Assembly: GCA_017444615.1 (NCBI GenBank)
Contig: JAFSWF010000064.1
Location: 1-32,438 of the forward strand
Reading direction: 5' to 3'
Source of the DNA: Paludibacteraceae bacterium
GTDB lineage: Bacteria > Bacteroidota > Bacteroidia > Bacteroidales > Paludibacteraceae
DNA: 32,438 nucleotides
The notes under the pieces were generated by a model. It searched no databases and was not told where the DNA came from. It worked only from the letters and a program-made list of their open reading frames with translations. Shown here in pieces: positions 23,168 to 29,375 of the stretch. How positions within the stretch are numbered: the first letter of the stretch is position 1; the number at the start of each line of letters is the position of its first letter. Both the position numbers and the translations under genes were made by a program.

Positions 23168-24238
23168 ATGAATTCACAACAAATTATACAACGGGCGAAG
23201 GAGTGTTTGGCGCTCGAGGCTCAGGCAATACAATCCCTTATCCCGCGGCTGGATGAGACCTTCATGCACGCCGTGGAGATGATTCGCGACTGCAAAGGAA
23301 AGATCGTAGTAACCGGAGTGGGCAAAAGCGGACATATCGGTTCGAAGATTGCCGCTACGCTGGCTTCAACTGGCACACCGGCGTTCTTCTTGAACCCGCT
23401 GGATGCGTATCATGGAGACTTGGGAATGCTCTCCTCGCAGGACATAGTGCTGGCGATCTCTTACTCCGGCGCAACAGAAGAACTCGTACGGTTCTTGCCT
23501 ATTATTCAGGCGAAGAAAATTCCTATTATCGGCATGTCGTCCAAGGAAGATTCACCTTTGGCACGTTGCTCGCAGGTTCATCTCAATATCGCAGTGGAGT
23601 CTGAAGCCGACCCGCTCAATCTTGTGCCTACGGCTTCCACCACCGCTACGTTGGCCTTAGGAGATGCGCTGGCGTGCGCTTTGATGGAAGCGAGTCATTT
23701 TCAACCTACCGACTTCGCGCAGTTACACCCGGGAGGAGATTTGGGAAAGAAACTATCCGCCAAAGTGTCAGAGGTGATGTTTACGGAGAACTTACCATTC
23801 CTCACGCCACAGATGCCGATGAGCGAAGCAATAGAAATCGTGACAAAGGGTACGTTAGGGATAGGGATAGTGGTAAAAGAAGCCTCTCCTAAATCCTCCC
23901 CTAAAGGGAAGGACTTGCGCAAACTCCCCTCCCTTCTGGAAGGGGATGGGGGTAGGCTACTTGGTATCATCACCGATGGCGATATTCGGCGTGCAATGCA
24001 ACGGTTAGGCAAAGAATTCTTTGAGGCCCAAGTGGCAGATATTATGTCGCGGAATCCGAAGACGATTAGTAAGGACGCAAAGATTGCTGAGGCTGGCGAG
24101 AAGATGAACCATCACTCCATCCATACACTCATTGTGGTAGAGGAAATCACCAATCACCAATCACCAATCACCAATCCCCGCGTAGTGGGCGTCGTCGACT
24201 CCTTCTCTTGCTTGCCCGGTACACGGTTTTATCATTAA
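23168..24238 (+). CDS. kdsD: D-arabinose 5-phosphate isomerase (KdsD/KpsF)
   Basis: Converts ribulose 5-phosphate to arabinose 5-phosphate, the first step to KDO of LPS. The ~356-aa protein has a SIS domain (GVGKSGHIGSKIAATLASTG, residues ~50-69; NPLDAYHGDLGM; AISYSGATEEL; ESEADPLNLVPTAST) and two CBS domains (~200-356). ATG 23168 is preferred over the in-frame GTG at 23159. CBS 1 carries a ~27-aa insert (EASPKSSPKGKDLRKL, PSLLEGDGGR) coded by an inverted pair of REP-like palindromes, and CBS 2 an 11-aa insert EITNHQSPITN from heptamers. The SIS active site is intact, so catalysis should be kept; CBS regulation may be altered. Confidence 0.93.
   Translation: MNSQQIIQRAKECLALEAQAIQSLIPRLDETFMHAVEMIRDCKGKIVVTGVGKSGHIGSKIAATLASTGTPAFFLNPLDAYHGDLGMLSSQDIVLAISYSGATEELVRFLPIIQAKKIPIIGMSSKEDSPLARCSQVHLNIAVESEADPLNLVPTASTTATLALGDALACALMEASHFQPTDFAQLHPGGDLGKKLSAKVSEVMFTENLPFLTPQMPMSEAIEIVTKGTLGIGIVVKEASPKSSPKGKDLRKLPSLLEGDGGRLLGIITDGDIRRAMQRLGKEFFEAQVADIMSRNPKTISKDAKIAEAGEKMNHHSIHTLIVVEEITNHQSPITNPRVVGVVDSFSCLPGTRFYH
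23881..23958. repeat. Inverted pair of REP-like elements inside kdsD
   Basis: A reverse copy (23881-23916, AGCCTCTCC then CCCCTAAAGGGAAGGACTT) and a forward copy (23921-23958, CTCCCCTCCCTTCTGGAAGG then GGATGGGGGTAGGCT) of the element seen in ispD. Tail-to-tail pairing would give a long hairpin in the kdsD message. In frame, in the first CBS domain. Confidence 0.7.
24143..24175. repeat. AATCACC heptamers inside kdsD
   Basis: Identical to 22493-22525 over 33 bases and in the same frame. It falls in a turn of the second CBS domain, between HTLIVVE and RVVGVVDSF. Confidence 0.9.
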
Positions 24239-24241
24239 TAA

Positions 24242-24262
24242 AGGTTATAGGTTACAGGCTAT
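24242..24262. repeat. AGGTTAY heptamers between kdsD and kdsC
   Basis: Three units, AGGTTAT, AGGTTAC, AGGCTAT, filling the gap; the kdsC ATG starts in the last unit. Confidence 0.6.
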
Positions 24263-24755
24263 GGTGAAGTTATTTTTGACGGATGTAGATGGCTGTCTGA
24301 CGGATGGGGGAATGTACTATACGGCAGAAGGCGATGTGATGAAGCGTTTCTGCGTGTATGACGGTATGGGTATGGTGTGCCTGCAGCAAGCAGGTATCCC
24401 TTGCGGAATACTGACGAGCGAGAATAGCGCAATCGTAAAGGCGCGCGCAGAGAAACTAAAATTGCAATACTTATACCTTGGTGTCGGCAGTAAGGTCAAT
24501 CCGAATTGCCTGACCAAGCTCCAAGCAGCGCAAGAGATCTGCGCCCAACTAGGTATCTCCCTCTCTGAGGTGTGCTTTGTAGGCGATGACATCAACGACC
24601 TCGAACTCCTTTCCTCCGTCGGCTATCCTTGTTGTCCTCCCAATGCCCGTCCCGAGGTGTTGTCTATACAAGGAATTAAGGTTCTCCATACCCCAGGCGG
24701 ACAAGGTGCCATCCGCGAGATTTGCGATGAGATACTTTTGGAAATGGTTCACTAA
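24261..24755 (+). CDS. kdsC: KDO-8-phosphate phosphatase-like HAD hydrolase (KdsC)
   Basis: Small C0-type HAD phosphatase, predicted to remove the phosphate from KDO 8-phosphate. The 164-aa length fits KdsC. HAD motif I is DVDGCLTDGG, motif II is ILTSENS, and motif III/IV is CFVGDDINDLELL; TPGGQGAIREICDEIL is the typical C-terminus. Close relatives act on acylneuraminate 9-phosphate, but the gene directly follows kdsD, so KDO is the better guess. kdsA and kdsB are not in the window. Confidence 0.85.
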   Translation: MVKLFLTDVDGCLTDGGMYYTAEGDVMKRFCVYDGMGMVCLQQAGIPCGILTSENSAIVKARAEKLKLQYLYLGVGSKVNPNCLTKLQAAQEICAQLGISLSEVCFVGDDINDLELLSSVGYPCCPPNARPEVLSIQGIKVLHTPGGQGAIREICDEILLEMVH

Positions 24756-24773
24756 TTAACCGAATGAAACGAA

Positions 24774-26012
24774 ATGAATGAAGAATTAGAAATAGAAAAG
24801 TCACGGATGGTGAAGTCACATGACATACATTTGGATGCGGAGTACGCGGATTGGATTGCTGAGTTGAAACATCGGTATCGTTCTGCGCAAGTAAAAGCTG
24901 CGGTTCGGGTGAACACGGAAAAATTGCGCTATAACTGGGAACTTGGACGTGACTTGGTGCAGAAGAAAGCTGAAGAGCGATGGGGTGCCGGGGTGGTTGA
25001 GCAGGTGAGCCTGGACATGCAGCGGGAGTTCCCAGATGCAGATGGGTTCTCAACGACCAATCTATGGTATATGAAGAAGTGGTATCTGTTTTATAACGAT
25101 GCAGATACAAAACTGCAACGAGCCGTTGCAGAAATTGAAGATGAAAAATTCCAACGACCCGTTGGAGAATTTCAAGGTACTGAAAATGAGCAAGATATAA
25201 AACTCCAACGACCCGTTGGAGAAATTGAAGATGAGAAAATGCACCAACTTGGTCCAGAATTTCCTGCAATCTTTGGTCTCGTTCCATGGGGACAGCATAT
25301 AGAAATTATAACAAGGTGTAATTCTATTGAGGAGGCAATCTATTATGTAGGTCAAACGATAGATCGAGGTTTGAGCAGACCTGCGTTGATTAACTGCATC
25401 AAGGCGAACCTGTATGAGCATCAGGGGAAGATAGTTAATAACTTTGCGGAGCATATGCCGGAACTGCAGAGCAAGTTGGTGCAAGAGGTATTCAAGGAGA
25501 ACTATGACTTTGGCTTTGCGACAGTGAAGCATGAGATCTATGACGAGCATGAGTTGGAAGAGGCATTGAGTAATAGCGTGACAAGTCTGCTGCTGGAGTT
25601 AGGAACAGGATTTGCGTTTATCGGAAGGCAGAAGCAGTTGATCACCGGTGATTCGACGAGTAAGATAGATCTGCTGTTCTACCATATTCGTCTGCGTTGC
25701 TACGTAGTGTGCGAGTTAAAAGCAAAGCCGTTCGAGCCGGAGTTTGCAGGGAAATTGAATTTCTATGTGAATGCAGTGGATGACTTAGTGAAGCATGAGG
25801 ATGATAATCCGACGATTGGTTTGCTGATTTGTTCGGATATGAACAAGGCGAAGGTGCAATGGTCGTTCCGCGGCATCTGTACGCCGATGGGTGTGGCGAC
25901 ATACAATAACGTGCGGATTCAGGAGATGCTACCGACGCAAGAACAGTTGCAGGAACGGATGGAGTTGCTGCAACGTGAGATGCGGACGACCAAACGGTTG
26001 ATGAAAGGATAA
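24774..26012 (+). CDS. YhcG/DUF1016-type PDDEXK nuclease
   Basis: A 412-aa protein of the YhcG family. The N-terminal DUF1016_N domain (~23-110, LRYNWELGRDLVQKKAEERW) leads into a helical part with PWGQHIEIITRC; the C-terminal PDDEXK domain has LLLELGTGFAFIGRQ, Asp299 in SKIDLLFYHIRLRCYVVCEL and Glu314-x-Lys316 in CELK, the expected metal-binding residues. The linker (~113-155) has repeats of LQRPVGEIEDEK coded by palindromic DNA. Family members are often linked to restriction-modification or mobile DNA and predicted to act on DNA; the role is not established. Here it sits alone inside an LPS gene run. Confidence 0.88.
   Translation: MNEELEIEKSRMVKSHDIHLDAEYADWIAELKHRYRSAQVKAAVRVNTEKLRYNWELGRDLVQKKAEERWGAGVVEQVSLDMQREFPDADGFSTTNLWYMKKWYLFYNDADTKLQRAVAEIEDEKFQRPVGEFQGTENEQDIKLQRPVGEIEDEKMHQLGPEFPAIFGLVPWGQHIEIITRCNSIEEAIYYVGQTIDRGLSRPALINCIKANLYEHQGKIVNNFAEHMPELQSKLVQEVFKENYDFGFATVKHEIYDEHELEEALSNSVTSLLLELGTGFAFIGRQKQLITGDSTSKIDLLFYHIRLRCYVVCELKAKPFEPEFAGKLNFYVNAVDDLVKHEDDNPTIGLLICSDMNKAKVQWSFRGICTPMGVATYNNVRIQEMLPTQEQLQERMELLQREMRTTKRLMKG
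25111..25240. repeat. Three palindromes within a direct repeat in the yhcG-like gene
   Basis: CTGCAACGAGCCGTTGCAG (25113-25131), CCAACGACCCGTTGG (25151-25165) and CTCCAACGACCCGTTGGAG (25203-25221) are perfect hairpins with a 3-base loop. The first and third lie in a nearly identical direct repeat of about 37 bp (25111-25147 and 25201-25237), each followed by GAAATTGAAGATGA. The first pair of arms differs from the others by a compensating C/G swap. Confidence 0.85.
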
Positions 26013-26018
26013 TAAATT

Positions 26019-26408
26019 ATGGCAGATGTAGAATTAAGTAACGGAATAGATCATCTTCACGGCAAGTTGGCAAGTAGGGATGACATCTATTATCGCACAC
26101 GAAATGGAAAACAATTCGCGGTGCAGATGGTCAATCCTCGGCAGAAATTCTCTCCCAAAGAGAAAACCCTCCATGCAGGCTTCGGACAAATAGCCAAATT
26201 AACGTCCCGCATCGCCAAAGACCCCGCACTCGCTGCGCCATACATGCCGGACTTCGAAGCGCAGAAAGCCAATGGAGGACAAACGAGTTTATACCAATAT
26301 CTCCTCACCCGCTTCCTCCGCGAAGCAAAGTCCGACCGCGCCGCCAAAATCGCCGAACTCACAAAACTCACAGAACTCACAGCGCACCAAGACGAGTCAA
26401 AGGCATAA
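26019..26408 (+). CDS. Small protein of unknown function
   Basis: A 129-aa cytoplasmic protein starting 6 bases after the nuclease gene, so probably translated with it. The N-terminal part (MADVELSNGIDHLHGKLASR, DDIYYRTRNGKQFAVQMVNP) looks beta-rich; the rest is helical and basic. The C-terminus AELTKLTELTAHQ is coded by 9-bp repeats (AACTCACAR). No signal peptide or membrane segment. I do not recognise the family; it could be an accessory or control protein of the nuclease, or an unrelated passenger. Confidence 0.65.
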   Translation: MADVELSNGIDHLHGKLASRDDIYYRTRNGKQFAVQMVNPRQKFSPKEKTLHAGFGQIAKLTSRIAKDPALAAPYMPDFEAQKANGGQTSLYQYLLTRFLREAKSDRAAKIAELTKLTELTAHQDESKA

Positions 26409-26434
26409 CATAAGCATAACATAAGCATAACATA
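26351..26434. repeat. 9-bp and 11-bp repeats around the stop of the small gene
   Basis: Inside the gene, AACTCACAR units (26356-26383). From the stop codon on, CATAACATAAG (11 bp) about three times, with the TAA stop in the first unit. Confidence 0.75.
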
Positions 26435-26683
26435 AAGCCAAGGTCGCTATACCCACACCGCAAGAAATGTAAATGGTGATTAATATTAATGACGGTTTAC
26501 ATTGTCGCAATGATGGGACAAAAAGGCACAGAGAAACCGGAATACGATTCCGGGGCAATGGAAAAAGAAGAAAAAATGACATGACTAAGTTGACAAAGTT
26601 GACCAACTAAAGTTAGAACTTGGTCAAGATGGTCAAGATGGCCAAGCAAATTTTTAATAGAAGAAGAAAAATAAAGGAAAGAT
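26435..26683 (+). other. Gap with short repeats, no clear promoter
   Basis: Holds AAGTTGAC units near 26587-26605 and GGTCAAGAT units (26622-26645). No TANNTTTG box on the plus strand and no hairpin with a T run was found. Base composition becomes more AT-rich from here on than in the upstream genes. Confidence 0.4.
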
Positions 26684-28060
26684 ATGAGTAAGAATATAGC
26701 GATTATATTAGCCGGAGGAAGTGGAGTGAGGTTTGGTCGGGAAGACGCACCCAAACAATTCCTCAAAGTTGCCGGAAAGAAAGTAATCGAGCACACCATT
26801 GATGTGTTTGAGAATAATGCGCATATAGATGAAATCGCGATAGTTAGTCGCGCAGAGAATGTGCAGGACATAGAACAGATGATCGTTGTGAACCATTATA
26901 GGAAGGTGAAGAAGGTACTTTTAGGTGGTAGAGAACGCTATCATTCCAGTTTGTCGGCAATTAATGCTTACACCGACGATGAAGATAACTTAATTTTCCA
27001 TGATGCGGTTCGTCCTTTGGTTAATGACCGGATCATTAATGATTGTGTTGAGGCACTCTCGAGATATGAAGCGGTAGATGTAGCTATCCCGGTTGCAGAT
27101 ACGATTATACAAGTGGATGATGATGAGTGTATAGAATTTATTCCTCGTCGCGCTGCTTTACGAAGCGGACAAACGCCGCAATGTTTTAAGCGAGGAATAA
27201 TCAACCGAGCATATGAGTTAGCGTTGAACGATCCTCAATTTACGACGACCGATGATTGTGGGGTGGTTCGTAAGTATTTGCCGGAAGTGCCTGTCTTTGT
27301 GGTGAAAGGCGAGGTGTTCAATATGAAAGTGACCTACAAGGAGGACTTATTTTTGATAGACAAACTCTTCCAATTAAAGACGGCGCAAGGCAATCAAGAA
27401 GGATTAACGAAAGATACTCAACAGCAACTAAAGAATAAAGTGCTTGTCGTTTTTGGTGGAAGTTATGGGATTGGGGCAGAGATAGTACGGATGGCAAAAG
27501 AATATCAAGCGAAAGTGTATTCATTTAGTCGTTCTCAGAATGGAGTAGATGTAAGCGATGAGAAACACGTTAGACAGGCCTTGCACGATGTGTATGAAGC
27601 GGAAGGTAAGATTGATTATGTGGTGTGTACGGCAGGATTGCTTGTAAGGGAGTCGCTTTATGCAATGGACTATGTTAAAATCCAACAATCTGTGCATGTG
27701 AATTTGTTGGGTGTTATCAATGTGGCGAAAGAGTCCTTCCCTTATTTGAAAGAAAGTCAAGGTGCATTATTGTGCTACACGAGCAGCAGTTATACGCGCG
27801 GACGAATGATGTATAGTGTGTATTCGGCGACCAAGGCAGCGATTGTGAACTTAGTTCAGGCCCTAGCCGAAGAGTGGAATGCGGATCATGTGCGGATTAA
27901 TTGCATCAATCCTGAGCGTACAAAGACCCCGATGCGCGTCTCTAATTTTGGTAATGAGCCGGAAGATACATTGCTTAAGGCTGAGCAAGTGGCGATAGCT
28001 TCGTTGAATACAATAACGGCAGATTTTACAGGAGAAGTGATAGATGTTAAACGTCATTGA
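26684..28060 (+). CDS. Bifunctional cytidylyltransferase/SDR (CDP-ribitol synthesis type)
   Basis: A 458-aa fusion. Residues 1-230 are an IspD/TarI-type cytidylyltransferase: LAGGSGVRFGREDAPKQFL, FHDAVRPLV, VPVADTIIQV-like AIPVADTI, RSGQTPQCFKRG, ITYKEDL-like VTYKEDL. Residues ~248-458 are a short-chain reductase: VVFGGSYGIG for cofactor binding, catalytic Ser in YTSSSY and YSATK (Tyr-x-x-x-Lys). The same order is known from Haemophilus Bcs1, which reduces ribulose 5-phosphate to ribitol 5-phosphate and couples it to CTP, giving CDP-ribitol. The next gene is a CDP-polyol transferase, which supports this product. Confidence 0.85.
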   Translation: MSKNIAIILAGGSGVRFGREDAPKQFLKVAGKKVIEHTIDVFENNAHIDEIAIVSRAENVQDIEQMIVVNHYRKVKKVLLGGRERYHSSLSAINAYTDDEDNLIFHDAVRPLVNDRIINDCVEALSRYEAVDVAIPVADTIIQVDDDECIEFIPRRAALRSGQTPQCFKRGIINRAYELALNDPQFTTTDDCGVVRKYLPEVPVFVVKGEVFNMKVTYKEDLFLIDKLFQLKTAQGNQEGLTKDTQQQLKNKVLVVFGGSYGIGAEIVRMAKEYQAKVYSFSRSQNGVDVSDEKHVRQALHDVYEAEGKIDYVVCTAGLLVRESLYAMDYVKIQQSVHVNLLGVINVAKESFPYLKESQGALLCYTSSSYTRGRMMYSVYSATKAAIVNLVQALAEEWNADHVRINCINPERTKTPMRVSNFGNEPEDTLLKAEQVAIASLNTITADFTGEVIDVKRH

Positions 28061-29375
28061 GAAGATAAAACAATTTGTTGGTATATCGTTTTTGGATAGT
28101 GTGTATAAAGCATTCACTTTTCGTGATTTCTTTATAGCAACGTTCCCTTCGTGTATGCGTAGGAAGGTACGAAGCGTGCGAAATAAGCAAACTCACAAGA
28201 TGGAGGAATTGCGTAAACAAGAGAAGTGTAGTGTGATTTTTTTCTTGCAGACACCTTCTGTATGGAAATATGATGCATTGTATCACCAATTAGAGGAATC
28301 AGCGATTTTTGAACCCTTGGTGGTTGTTTCTCCTTACAATGTCCATCTTAATTATGACAAAGAAGAATGTTTTCGCGTTATGAAGCAAACAGAGGAGTTT
28401 GCGCGCACACGAGGTTATAACTACGTAGGCACATATGATTGGGAAACGCACAAATGGCGCGATATAAAGAAACTCTACCAGCCGGATATAGTGTTTTTTA
28501 CTAAGCCGTATAAAGATACACTTCCAGCGTACCATATTTATAATTTTTTAGACGCACTGACGCTTTATGTGCCATATGGTATCAATTGTATCAATTTATT
28601 TCATAATACATATGGACTTTCATTTCAGGCATTGTTATGGAAATTCCTGGTAGAAACAGATTTTCAGAAACATTATGCGGAGATTTATGAGAAGAGTCAT
28701 GGGGACAATGTGGAGGTAGTAGGTGCTTTAGCAGAGGAGAAACTGATGCAGGATGACTACGAGGCGAAAGATGTGTGGAAACCACAATCGAAGAAAAAGA
28801 AGCGAATTATATGGGCTCCGCATCACACGGTGGACTATCTGTTTAACTTCTCAAATTTCTTGGAGTATTGTGATGACATGTTGCGATTAGCTGAAAAATA
28901 CAAAGATGATATACAGATAGCATTCAAACCTCATCCTGTGCTCAAGTTTAAGTTGATTAATATCTGGGGGTTGGAGAAAACGGAGGATTATTATGCACGC
29001 TGGGCTAACTTGGGAAACGGGCAGATAGAACAAGGGGATTATATTGATTTGTTTAAGACATCCGATGCGATGATTCATGATTGCGCTTCGTTTACCGTGG
29101 AGTACCTGTATGCAAAGAAGCCGGTTTTATTCCAAATCAAGAACGATAAAGTAAAAGAGGAATTTAACTCATTTGGTGAATTGTGTTTAGATCTCCACTA
29201 TCACGCCTATTCGATAGAGGAAACGGACAAGTTTATTCGTGAGGTGGTAATTGGAGGCAATGATCCAAAGAAAGATGAGCGAGAGCAATTCTATAAACAA
29301 TATTTGTATCCGAAGGATGGAATTATGCCTTCTGAGAAGATATTTGATATTCTTAAAACGACATTAGGGAAATAA
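28044..29375 (+). CDS. CDP-glycerol/ribitol glycerophosphotransferase family protein
   Basis: Predicted to move a polyol phosphate from CDP-polyol (probably CDP-ribitol) onto a glycan. The 443-aa protein has the teichoic-acid transferase pattern: IIWAPHHTVDYL (nucleotide domain start), IAFKPHPVLK, and SDAMIHDCASFTVEYLYAKK followed by PVLFQ, equal to the SDxSS region of TagB/TagF. The N-terminal half (VIFFLQTPSVWKYDALYHQL) resembles the acceptor domain but is not membrane spanning. It overlaps the cytidylyltransferase-SDR gene by 17 bases, a strong link. Such enzymes are best known from Gram-positive walls, but also occur in Gram-negative capsules. Confidence 0.82.
   Translation: MLNVIEKIKQFVGISFLDSVYKAFTFRDFFIATFPSCMRRKVRSVRNKQTHKMEELRKQEKCSVIFFLQTPSVWKYDALYHQLEESAIFEPLVVVSPYNVHLNYDKEECFRVMKQTEEFARTRGYNYVGTYDWETHKWRDIKKLYQPDIVFFTKPYKDTLPAYHIYNFLDALTLYVPYGINCINLFHNTYGLSFQALLWKFLVETDFQKHYAEIYEKSHGDNVEVVGALAEEKLMQDDYEAKDVWKPQSKKKKRIIWAPHHTVDYLFNFSNFLEYCDDMLRLAEKYKDDIQIAFKPHPVLKFKLINIWGLEKTEDYYARWANLGNGQIEQGDYIDLFKTSDAMIHDCASFTVEYLYAKKPVLFQIKNDKVKEEFNSFGELCLDLHYHAYSIEETDKFIREVVIGGNDPKKDEREQFYKQYLYPKDGIMPSEKIFDILKTTLGK

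Noticed and set aside
22493-24175. CRISPR array
   Set aside because: The repeated units are 7 bp without spacers and lie inside coding frames; no cas genes are present.
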